Origin: DAOUAJ01 sp034433615
Lineage (GTDB): Bacteria > Chloroflexota > Anaerolineae > DUEN01
NCBI GenBank assembly: GCA_034433615.1
Contig: DAOUAJ010000239.1
Span: 1 to 18,638, forward strand
Direction of reading: 5' to 3'
Length of the DNA stretch: 18,638 bases
A program made the position numbers and the translations under genes. The notes beneath the pieces were generated by a model. That model was not told the origin of the DNA. It searched no databases and saw only the letters and a program-made list of their open reading frames with translations. Below are positions 7,892 to 14,252 of the stretch, piece by piece. Numbering within the stretch: the first letter of the stretch is position 1; every line of letters begins with the position of its first letter.

Positions 7892-8404
7892 CTACAGCAG
7901 CCCCACCACGAGGAGGACGGCCACCGCCAGGCCCACTTGCACCCAACTCAGGGTGTTCATCCGCTTCTGAAGTTTAAGAAGTTCGGGTGGTGGGCCAGGC
8001 GGCCGTCCCCCCTCGCCAGAGCCGGGCAGTGGGGGAGCCCCCGGCGGCGGAGCAAAAGAGGCAATTCTCGGTCCCAGGACAAACCCCAGATAGGCTCCAT
8101 TGAGGATCATCACCACCACCAGGACGATCTTGACCAGCAGGAGGTTACCGTAGAGGGTGTTGAAGCTGAACAGGGTGGGAAAGCCGATGACGTCATTGGT
8201 GGAGATGAGCCCGGTGACTACCACCAGGGCGATGGCCCCCCAGGCCAGGGGGGCGAACCGTTTGAGGAAAGCTCCCAGCAGCTTCCCTCGTTCCAGCGGG
8301 CTGATGGCCTGCAGGCTGGGCATCAGCACCAGGAGATTGACGAAGATACCCCCAACCCAGAAAGTGACGCCGATCAAATGCAGCCAGAGCACCACAGCTT
8401 TCAT
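7892..8404 (-). CDS. CopD-like four-TM membrane protein
   Basis: The 170-residue protein has four hydrophobic helices (about 3-25, 47-68, 80-106, 153-170) and a Pro/Gly-rich loop before the last one. The first helix contains WLHLIGVTFWVGG, the His...WVGG pattern typical of the copper-resistance CopD superfamily, whose members sit in the membrane and are linked to copper handling or heme-containing redox systems. I cannot tell which applies here. I start at 8404 because AGGAGAG lies about 6 nt upstream and the first helix starts there; the reading frame extends further upstream through leader sequence without protein character. It is the first gene after the promoter at 8538-8566 and precedes the cytochrome lipoprotein by 187 bp on the same strand. 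Its third helix aligns with that of the protein at 5729-6313. Confidence 0.85.
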   Translation of the reverse strand: MKAVVLWLHLIGVTFWVGGIFVNLLVLMPSLQAISPLERGKLLGAFLKRFAPLAWGAIALVVVTGLISTNDVIGFPTLFSFNTLYGNLLLVKIVLVVVMILNGAYLGFVLGPRIASFAPPPGAPPLPGSGEGGRPPGPPPELLKLQKRMNTLSWVQVGLAVAVLLVVGLL

Positions 8405-8428
8405 TCCGCTCTCTCCTGTCGAGCCTGG

Positions 8429-8460
8429 GGAGAGGCGAGCGGATTTTGGTCCGCCTCTCC
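8429..8460 (-). promoter_or_regulatory. Hairpin in the leader of the CopD-like gene
   Basis: GGAGAGGCG (8429-8437) pairs with CGCCTCTCC (8452-8460), and inside it GCGGA (8439-8443) can pair with TCCGC (8450-8454). It sits between the promoter and the ribosome-binding site, so it could affect expression or simply be a dispersed repeat. Confidence 0.4.
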
Positions 8461-8537
8461 CTTCCGAATAAAGGGCCCGGCTGCCGGGGGTTGCCAGAAT
8501 GGACGAGGGATGGGAAAAAACCACTAATGTCATTCTT

Positions 8538-8566
8538 ATTATAACATATAACCTCGGCAGTGACAA
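8538..8566 (-). promoter_or_regulatory. Near-consensus sigma-70 promoter for the CopD-like/cytochrome genes
   Basis: On the minus strand, TTGTCA (8561-8566) and TATAAT (8538-8543) are separated by exactly 17 bp. One base differs from consensus. Transcription would start near 8530, about 125 nt before the CopD-like ATG. Confidence 0.75.
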
Positions 8567-8630
8567 CCGGTAACAATTGAGCGGGGGTGCCGGGGGGCAG
8601 AGGTGGAGGGGAGATTGCTTCCAGTTCTGA

Positions 8631-11072
8631 TCACTTGCCACCAGGAGCCAGGAGGCGCAGGGAGCCGTCCTTCGATTCGCTGCCGGCACCTGTGAAGCTG
8701 ATGATCACCTCCCGGTCGCCATAAGAGTCCCCGAAGTTGTAGGGCGTGGAGTCGGGATCGTCCCCCTGATACGCTCGCACCCACCACACGTAAGTTGCAC
8801 CAGAGGGCCAGCCCGACGGCAGCCCGGTGATGGTGACGCAGGAGACGTAGCCCAGATAGTCGGTGGCTGCCGTCTGGTCCGCATCGGGGTAATAGAGCAG
8901 CAGGCGGTAGTTGTCACCGGGCACGCCACGAGGGGTCCAGCAGAAAGTGGCGGGCAGCGTGACGCTGGCGCCGTTCGTCGGCGAGACAAGGGGGATGTCG
9001 GCCACGTCAAAGTCACCGCCGGCGAGGGCTGTGCCCGCTGTGTAACTTGCGATAAGGTTGCCCAACCAGCTCCAGAGATAGCCGGGGCCGGGGTTGGGGC
9101 TGTTCGGGGTGTTGAGGTAGCGTACGGTGTAGAGCTGGTTGACGCCCAGGCCCGGCGCGCCGGTGAAGCTGTAGCGGCCATCGGCACCGGTGGTGACGGT
9201 GGTGCGGGTAGACCAGGCGACGCCGTCCCAGAAGCGCAGTTCCAGGCGGAGGCCGGCTGCGGGCGCACCGTTGAGCGTGACCCGGCCGTTGATGCCCGCA
9301 GCGGTTGACGTCGCTGTGGGCGTCGGTGTGGCTGTAGGCGTTGAGGTAGGTGTAGCCGTGGACGACGGAGTAGGCGTGGCTGTGGGAGTGGGCGTCGGGG
9401 TGGCGCCCTGGGTTACGGTAAAGCCGTTGGGCAGCACGCCGGCCTTCTCATCGGGGTTAACCACCGTCACGTCGTAGGTGCCGGGGGCCAGGCCGGCCGG
9501 CAGGGTGGCGCGCAGTCGCCAGTGGTTGGGCGGCGACGGCTCCGGCCCCAGGTACTCCACATCGCGCAGCAAGGTGGAACCGATGTATGGGCTGGCCCCG
9601 GGCAGGAAGAAGTAGCCATAGATGGTGACCCGTACCTCCACGCCCTGCGCCGCCGAGGCCGGATCAATGCTCTCCACGATGGGCGGGCGTGGCGTGGCAG
9701 TGGGGGTAGGTGTTGGCGTGGGTGTCGGGGTCACTTCCTCGGGTGAGCAGGCCCGGCCTATGCGGGCTGGAGCCTGGGGCCGGTCGCCTGCGACGGCCAA
9801 ACGCCCACCTGATCCCCCCATTGCCAGCGGCAGGTAACGGATTGTCGCCTTTTTCATAGGAAAGGTGTGTTGCAAGAAGAAATCGGTCGGCTTGGTGGCC
9901 ATCTGCTGCCAGTAGAAGGCGTTGGTCACGGCCAGCGGCGCGGTGGAAATCTGGCGGTCGCCCCGGGCCGTGATGTATGTCGTGGCCTGGTACTGCGGGT
10001 CGGGGCTGTAGAAGTAGAGGCGCCCGGGGTTCGCGGCCGGGTTTTTCCGGACGAGGAAGCTATAGCTGTAATGCTCGAATGGCGGGGCGAAGCGCACTTC
10101 GACGATGAAGTTCTGGACGTCGAAGGGGGCGCCGCTTTCCGCATCGCGGGCATCGAAGGCGATGTATGAGCCGGGGATCGGAGGTGGCCGGCGGCGATCA
10201 GGACGGGCCGGGTAGGCTGCCCGCCCCACCTCCTCGCCCGGATCAAGGGCCTGGTTGAACGGGTTGATGTCGGCAAAGAAACCATGTGCGACGAACAGCT
10301 CATCCAGGTCGCTCAGCTCCCGGCCGCGCGAGTGACGTGAACCGACACCTTGTTGCTTCAAGACGTCGTAAAGGTGCTTGACGTCGAAGATGTAGCCGTA
10401 ACCGGCAGGGGCTGTTGACGATTTGGGCACGGCATCGCCCCAGTCAGCCTGCACCAGGTGCCAGAGCGGCCCGAAGTCCATCTCAACGCAGTCGGCGTAG
10501 GTGGTGGCGATGCCGTTTGTGCCGGTCATGACGGAAGCGTCGTCGGCGTTGACGGGATCCATCAAATCCCACAACAAGCCCGCCACGGCGAACTCCTCGC
10601 TGGTCCAGGTCGCGAAGTTGCTCTCCAGGCTCGGGTTCGCAGCTTCCGAGAGCTTGTACAGCTCTGGACGGTCCTCCCCGGCGATGTTGCGCGCGACCAT
10701 CGAGGAGAAGAACTCGGCGAAGCCCTCGGCCCGCGAGTCCGTGGTCAAGGGGTTCACGTAGCCGTTGTTCCAGACGCCGCCGTGGTTCGCGTCACCAGGG
10801 CTAAACGGCATCAGGTTGCTCAGGGTGTCGGCCATGACGTGATGGCCAAACTTATGCCACTCGCGGTTGTCAGGGCGACCTCCATCCGTGAAGTCACTGC
10901 TCCCCCCGGCTGCCTCGATGTTGATGAAGGGGTCCCCCTGGGCAATGTTGAGGTTGGCGGTGTTGGGACCTTGCCAGAACACCCCGTTTTGCGTGGAAAA
11001 GGCCACGATGTCCACCGGCAACTGAACTCTGAACTGGCCGCTCAGGCCCACTATGACATTACAATCATTCAT
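8631..11072 (-). CDS. 5'-truncated secreted metallopeptidase-like protein with IPT/TIG domain, active site altered
   Basis: The open frame gives 813 residues from an ATG at 11072. The first about 400 residues look like a zinc metallopeptidase domain: HKFGHHVM (73-80), then AEGFAEFF (115-122) supplying the likely third-ligand Glu. The normal motif would be HEFGH; here the catalytic Glu is Lys (codon AAG, 10851-10853). A YLPLAMGG motif and a Thr-Pro linker follow. Next come an IPT/TIG-like Ig domain (PPIVESIDPASAAQG onward), a second Thr-Pro linker, a carboxypeptidase-regulatory-like beta domain (GINGRVTLNGAPAAG onward) and a final fibronectin-like domain. Such proteins are exported, yet there is no signal peptide, and the ATG has no proper ribosome-binding site. 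Beyond the ATG the frame stays open to 11456 but reads unrelated remnants. I infer a gene truncated at its 5' end and probably inactive. An intact, re-purposed protein cannot be excluded. Confidence 0.7.
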   Translation of the reverse strand: MNDCNVIVGLSGQFRVQLPVDIVAFSTQNGVFWQGPNTANLNIAQGDPFINIEAAGGSSDFTDGGRPDNREWHKFGHHVMADTLSNLMPFSPGDANHGGVWNNGYVNPLTTDSRAEGFAEFFSSMVARNIAGEDRPELYKLSEAANPSLESNFATWTSEEFAVAGLLWDLMDPVNADDASVMTGTNGIATTYADCVEMDFGPLWHLVQADWGDAVPKSSTAPAGYGYIFDVKHLYDVLKQQGVGSRHSRGRELSDLDELFVAHGFFADINPFNQALDPGEEVGRAAYPARPDRRRPPPIPGSYIAFDARDAESGAPFDVQNFIVEVRFAPPFEHYSYSFLVRKNPAANPGRLYFYSPDPQYQATTYITARGDRQISTAPLAVTNAFYWQQMATKPTDFFLQHTFPMKKATIRYLPLAMGGSGGRLAVAGDRPQAPARIGRACSPEEVTPTPTPTPTPTATPRPPIVESIDPASAAQGVEVRVTIYGYFFLPGASPYIGSTLLRDVEYLGPEPSPPNHWRLRATLPAGLAPGTYDVTVVNPDEKAGVLPNGFTVTQGATPTPTPTATPTPSSTATPTSTPTATPTPTATSTAAGINGRVTLNGAPAAGLRLELRFWDGVAWSTRTTVTTGADGRYSFTGAPGLGVNQLYTVRYLNTPNSPNPGPGYLWSWLGNLIASYTAGTALAGGDFDVADIPLVSPTNGASVTLPATFCWTPRGVPGDNYRLLLYYPDADQTAATDYLGYVSCVTITGLPSGWPSGATYVWWVRAYQGDDPDSTPYNFGDSYGDREVIISFTGAGSESKDGSLRLLAPGGK
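9301..9735 (-). repeat. Thr-Pro linker low-complexity tracts
   Basis: Two low-complexity tracts (about 9301-9408 and 9685-9735) encode TPTPTPTAT-type linkers on each side of the IPT/TIG-like domain. They are flexible spacers of a kind common in exported proteins of this sort of bacterium; the DNA is a GTGGGC/GTAGGC-type imperfect repeat. Confidence 0.75.
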
Positions 11073-11128
11073 CCCTTTCAGGACGGCAACAGGCGAGTCG
11101 CGCGCCACCTCTGGATTGCCTGAAAGGG
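11073..11128. repeat. 10-bp inverted repeat at the truncated 5' end of the peptidase gene
   Basis: CCCTTTCAGG (11073-11082) and CCTGAAAGGG (11119-11128) are perfect inverted copies with 36 bp between them. They sit exactly where peptidase-like coding starts and an unrelated remnant ends, so they may mark a rearrangement junction. Confidence 0.5.
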
Positions 11129-11131
11129 GGA

Positions 11132-11392
11132 TCAAGGTTCCGCGGTCAGCACCTGGGCCAGGGCCGGCAGAGCCCGCAGCGGGACCTCCAGCCGGACGGT
11201 GCCCTCCTCCTCGGTCAACGGGGTGCCCCAGTCCAGCAGCCTTTTCATCAAATCCTGCAACGATGGCCCATAGGCCACCTCCACGTTCGCTGCTTCCTCC
11301 AGCAATGCCCGGTCCAGCTCGGCCAGCCTCGCCGTCTGGTCCGGCGTGAGCCGGCCGGCACGGTACAATTCGCCAAGGGTCTGGTGAAGATC
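11132..11392 (-). pseudogene. Fragment of an unrecognised helical protein
   Basis: The frame from 11392 to the stop at 11132 reads like real protein (LYRAGRLTPDQTARLAELD, then LEEAANVEVAYG and VPLRALPALAQVL) and is mainly charged helices. Tandem stops TAG TAA lie immediately upstream. The only internal start is a TTG at 11368 with no ribosome-binding site, which would give 78 residues. I take it as the 3' end of a truncated gene rather than a small gene. No family is recognised. Confidence 0.45.
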
Positions 11393-11397
11393 TTACT

Positions 11398-11616
11398 AAC
11401 ATCACTGGCCTGATAGCCCGTGGTAATCGTGCCGTGCAGCGGACTGTAGGCGACAAAGATATATGCCTCAGGTTTCACCGCACCTTGAACGTGCGACGGC
11501 GACAGGAAGCCGGCAAACGGTTGCCCGAAATACCGATAGGTCCAGACCTGGACGTTCGGTTGAGAAACAGCCCGATGCAAATCAGCGATATACTGATCCG
11601 CCGTCGTGCCGACCGG
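11398..11616 (-). pseudogene. Fragment of an unrecognised protein
   Basis: The frame downstream of a TAG at 11617 reads DQYIADLHRAVSQPNVQVW, then YRYFGQPFAGFLSPSHVQG and YSPLHGTITTGYQASDVS, which looks like a genuine coding segment of about 70 residues. It has no start codon with a ribosome-binding site. Its end runs into the fragment at 11132-11392, which is in another frame. No family is recognised. Confidence 0.4.
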
Positions 11617-11754
11617 CTATTGCTGTTCATCATGAATGCGCTTTAACAGGTGGATTTCGAGTGCTGGACGCGGCGTCAAAGACAGCCAGCCTCATCGTCA
11701 CATGGCAACTTGCATTGCCGAAGGGATAACGCAGGGAATCACCGCGTCTCCGCG

Positions 11755-11862
11755 TCACCCCTCCCCGCGTCTCCCTGTCCCCCCGGCCTCCGTTCGCAGG
11801 CGACGGATGAGGAAATCGCGCAGCAGGGGGTGGTAGTGATACACTCTCGCCCGGTGGTTCTC
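11755..11862 (-). pseudogene. Remnant of an AfsR/MalT-type transcriptional regulator
   Basis: About 24 codons read RVYHYHPLLRDFLIRRL, followed by repeat-like sequence up to a stop at 11755. The pattern Y-x-Y-H-x-L-x-R-x-F-L-x-x-R-L is the conserved segment that follows the ATPase module of large LuxR/AfsR/MalT-like activators. Nothing else of that gene is visible, so this is a small relic. Confidence 0.5.
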
Positions 11863-11902
11863 GTGACCTGGTTTGGTAAGGCCCATTGGCGCTTGTGCGG
11901 GA

Positions 11903-11931
11903 TTGCCGTTCCGGCCCTTGTCGGCTAAAAT
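11903..11931 (+). promoter_or_regulatory. Promoter of the trmI-PHP pair
   Basis: TTGCCG (11903-11908) and TAAAAT (11926-11931) are separated by 17 bp. Transcription would start near 11938, about 32 nt before the trmI ATG. Confidence 0.6.
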
Positions 11932-11969
11932 AGCGATTGCGAACGATGTTGCGCCAGAGAGGGACAGAC

Positions 11970-12887
11970 ATGCATGTTGCTCAGGAGAACGACCTGATCC
12001 TGCTAGTTGGCCGTGATCGCCGCCGCTATCTGATCCGCCTGCAGGCAGGCGATAAGTGGCACGGCCATCACGGCCTGATCCAGCACGACGACCTGATCGG
12101 GCAGCCGTTGGGGCGCACGGTCCATACTCAAATCGGCTATCCTTACCTAGTGCTGGAGCCCTCCACCCACGACCTGATCCAGCAATTGAGGCGTACCACA
12201 CAGATCATCTACCCCAAGGATGCCGCTCACATCGTCTTGCGCCTCAACCTCTTCTCCGGCCGGCGCGTGGTGGAGGCGGGGACGGGCAGCGGCGGGCTCA
12301 CACTGGCCCTGGCACGGGCGGTGATGCCGGAGGGCCATGTCTACTCCTACGAGGCGCGGCCAGAGATGCAGGAGCTGGCTCGACGCAACCTGGAACGCCT
12401 GGGGCTGCTCCCTTACGTGACGCTCAAGCTGCGCGACATCATCGAGGGATTCGATGAGTCGGACGCCGACGCTTGCTTCCTGGACGTGCGCACACCTGGC
12501 GATTACCTGGCTCAGGCTTACGCCGCGCTCAAGCAAGGCGGCTTCTTCGGCAGCCTGGTGCCGACAACCAACCAGGTGACGGAACTGCTGGCCAGCATGG
12601 AAGCCCACGGTGGGTTCATCGAGGTGGAGGTAGAAGAGCTGTTGCTGCGGCCGTACAAGCCGGTGGCCAGCCGGCTGCGCCCTGCCGACCGCATGGTCGC
12701 CCACACCGCTTATCTGATCTTCGCTCGCAAGGTGGCGCTGGACGACGAATCACTCACCTGGAAGCCCGCCATACGCAAGACCCATCTGGCGAAAATGGCA
12801 GCGCAGCAAGCGATGGTTGAGAGAGAAGGGGAAGACGAAGAGCCTGTACCCGATAGGATGAGCGAAGTGGGCGAGGACAATTGGTGA
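11970..12887 (+). CDS. trmI: tRNA (adenine-N1-)-methyltransferase TrmI
   Basis: TrmI methylates N1 of A58 in the T-loop of tRNAs using S-adenosylmethionine, which stabilises tRNA structure. The 305-residue protein has the family's small N-terminal beta domain (about 1-62) and the link with the hallmark TQIIYPKDAAHI (77-88). The Rossmann methyltransferase domain follows with SAM motif VVEAGTGSGGLTLALARA (100-117), the acidic residue of motif II (YSYEARPEM) and motif IV FLDVRTPGDY. A charged tail (EREGEDEEPVPDR) ends it. I start at 11970 because GAGAGGG lies 6 nt upstream; the frame extends 11 codons further upstream but into the promoter. The downstream PHP gene overlaps its stop by 4 nt, implying translational coupling. 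Length and motifs agree with the family. Confidence 0.94.
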   Translation: MHVAQENDLILLVGRDRRRYLIRLQAGDKWHGHHGLIQHDDLIGQPLGRTVHTQIGYPYLVLEPSTHDLIQQLRRTTQIIYPKDAAHIVLRLNLFSGRRVVEAGTGSGGLTLALARAVMPEGHVYSYEARPEMQELARRNLERLGLLPYVTLKLRDIIEGFDESDADACFLDVRTPGDYLAQAYAALKQGGFFGSLVPTTNQVTELLASMEAHGGFIEVEVEELLLRPYKPVASRLRPADRMVAHTAYLIFARKVALDDESLTWKPAIRKTHLAKMAAQQAMVEREGEDEEPVPDRMSEVGEDNW

Positions 12888-13945
12888 CGCGTTGGTACGA
12901 GTACAGCGGCAGCATTCACGTGCACACCACGGCCAGCGATGGCACGGGCACTCACGCCCAGTTGGCGCAGGCTGCCCAATCGGTGGGGTTGGACTTTCTT
13001 ATCGTCACGGATCATAACGTGCTACCCTTGTCCGAAGAAGGGTGGCGTGGCTCCGTGCTTATGCTGGTGGGGCAGGAGGTGCATGACCCTGACCGCAACC
13101 CCGAGGGCGATCATCTGTTATGCCTGGGCGTGCGTGAGGACGTCACTGCACTGGCGAAGGATCCACAGGCACTAATCCATGCGGTGCAGGCGCAAGGTGG
13201 CCTGGCTTTCCTGGCACATCCCTACGAGCGAGGCACCCAGATGATGCCGGAGACCTACTCCTGGAGAAGCTGGGAGGTGACCGGCTACACGGGCATCGAG
13301 TTATGGAACTACATGTCGGAGTTTCGGGCCTACGCGCTGAACTGGTTCGTAGGGCTCCTGATCGCCAAGGCCCCCCATTGGTTCACGACCGGCCCTCTGC
13401 CGGAAACGGTGGCTCGATGGGACGCGCTGGCTCAAGGGCGACCGGTGGTGGGTCTGGGCAGCTCCGATGCTCACGCTTTTTCCTATTCCTTAGGCCCTTG
13501 GCCTCTCACTATTTTCCCTTACAAGAGATGCTTCCAGGCTGTCAACACCCACATCTTGACCCCTGAACCCTTTTCAGGAGACTTGAACCACGATCGGGCA
13601 CTGGTCCTGGATGCGCTCGGCCAGGGGCATTGCTGGATCGGTTACGATTTGCCCGCCTCCACGGTCGGTTTTCGTTTTCAAGCACACCAATCTCATCATA
13701 TGGCCATCATGGGCGACACGTTGCTGGCCAATCCGCGCACTTTCTTCGAAGTCCAGCTTCCCCGCGTTGGACGCATCCGCCTGCTCCGTGATGGGAGAGT
13801 GGTTACGCAGGTTTACAGTGACGAGTTACGCTTCACCAGCGCGCGGCCGGGGGTCTATCGCGTGGAGGTGTATCGTCGCGTCTGGGGCCGGTGGCGGGCC
13901 TGGATCTTCAGCAATCCGATTTACGTGCGGCTGCGTGGCACGTGA
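12884..13945 (+). CDS. PHP-family metal-dependent hydrolase
   Basis: PHP domains bind two or three metal ions and usually hydrolyse phosphoesters. The 353-residue protein shows all four signature blocks: HVHTTASDG (12-20) with the HxH pair, TDHN (42-45), the GQEVH Glu (63-67), AHP (in FLAHPYE) and SDAH (in GLGSSDAH). The last about 100 residues form a beta-rich C-terminal domain of the kind often appended to PHP hydrolases. Translation starts at GTG 12884, which overlaps the trmI TGA as GTGA with GAGGA 7 nt upstream, so the two genes are coupled. The metal ligands all appear present. The substrate is unknown: members act on nucleoside 3',5'-bisphosphates, RNA ends or sugar phosphates. Its tie to trmI is suggestive of an RNA or nucleotide role but not proof. 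Confidence 0.9.
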   Translation: MTRWYEYSGSIHVHTTASDGTGTHAQLAQAAQSVGLDFLIVTDHNVLPLSEEGWRGSVLMLVGQEVHDPDRNPEGDHLLCLGVREDVTALAKDPQALIHAVQAQGGLAFLAHPYERGTQMMPETYSWRSWEVTGYTGIELWNYMSEFRAYALNWFVGLLIAKAPHWFTTGPLPETVARWDALAQGRPVVGLGSSDAHAFSYSLGPWPLTIFPYKRCFQAVNTHILTPEPFSGDLNHDRALVLDALGQGHCWIGYDLPASTVGFRFQAHQSHHMAIMGDTLLANPRTFFEVQLPRVGRIRLLRDGRVVTQVYSDELRFTSARPGVYRVEVYRRVWGRWRAWIFSNPIYVRLRGT

Positions 13946-13948
13946 TCC

Positions 13949-13990
13949 GTGGTGTGTATTTCGCGGTACGTGGTGCGTGTTCTGTGGGAG
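13949..13990. repeat. Tandem pair of 21-bp GTGGTGYGTRTT repeats
   Basis: GTGGTGTGTATTTCGCGGTAC (13949-13969, 21 bp) is followed directly by a diverged copy (13970-13990), starting 3 bp after the PHP stop codon. This is the kind of CGTGGTGCGTGTT dispersed repeat found in intergenic DNA of such genomes. Confidence 0.5.
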
Positions 13991-13991
13991 G

Positions 13992-14252
13992 TTAGCGGCG
14001 GCGGAAGGCGCGTAAGGCCGTGAGCCCCAGGACGATGGCACCGGCCAGCGCGGAGAGCCCTACGGCGAGCGGACCTGACACCGTGACGGTGATGGTGATG
14101 CTGGATCGGTCAGGCGTAGGGCTTGCTCTGAGCCCTCGGCCCGAAGGCTTGACCGAAGGGGTGGGCGTGGCAGTAGGGGGCACGCGTCGGGTGGGGGTGA
14201 TGCTTGCCCTGAGCTTGGCCGAAGGGGTGGCCGTGGGTGTATCAGTTATAGC
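13992..14252 (-). pseudogene. C-terminal Thr/Pro-rich stalk and membrane anchor of a lost surface protein
   Basis: The frame reads a Thr/Pro-rich stretch (TDTPTATPSAK, VPPTATPTPSVKPS), then ITITVTVSGPLAVG, a hydrophobic helix (VGLSALAGAIVLGLTAL) and a basic end RAFRRR. This is the classic tail of a wall-stalked, membrane-anchored protein with its extracellular part missing. The DNA coding for the stalk carries two CCTTCGG...CTCAGGGCAAGC-type repeats. There is no start with a ribosome-binding site: the only candidate start is a GTG at 14183. The frame is continuous with the stop codon of the upstream sugar dehydrogenase (see findings). It is best read as a gene relic. Confidence 0.55.

Larger units (their letters stand above)
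11617..11969. other. Gene-poor region upstream of trmI
   Basis: This stretch holds a short repeat tract of the type CGCGTCTCCGCGTCACC at about 11745-11780, the regulator remnant at 11755-11862, and the trmI promoter at 11903-11931. The other reading frames here have no protein-like composition. Confidence 0.5.

Noticed and set aside
11041..11130. Possible CRISPR repeat (CCCTTTCAGG with flanking ATTACAATCATTC)
   Set aside because: Only an inverted pair exists; there is no direct repeat with a second spacer and no cas gene.
11072..11456. N-terminal 128 residues of the 941-codon frame as part of the peptidase
   Set aside because: This part is Gly/Arg/Pro-rich shadow of the fragment at 11132-11392, without a signal peptide.
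8631..11456. A novel defence or toxin system built around the metallopeptidase
   Set aside because: No neighbouring effector, regulator or immunity gene was found, and the protein appears truncated and catalytically altered.
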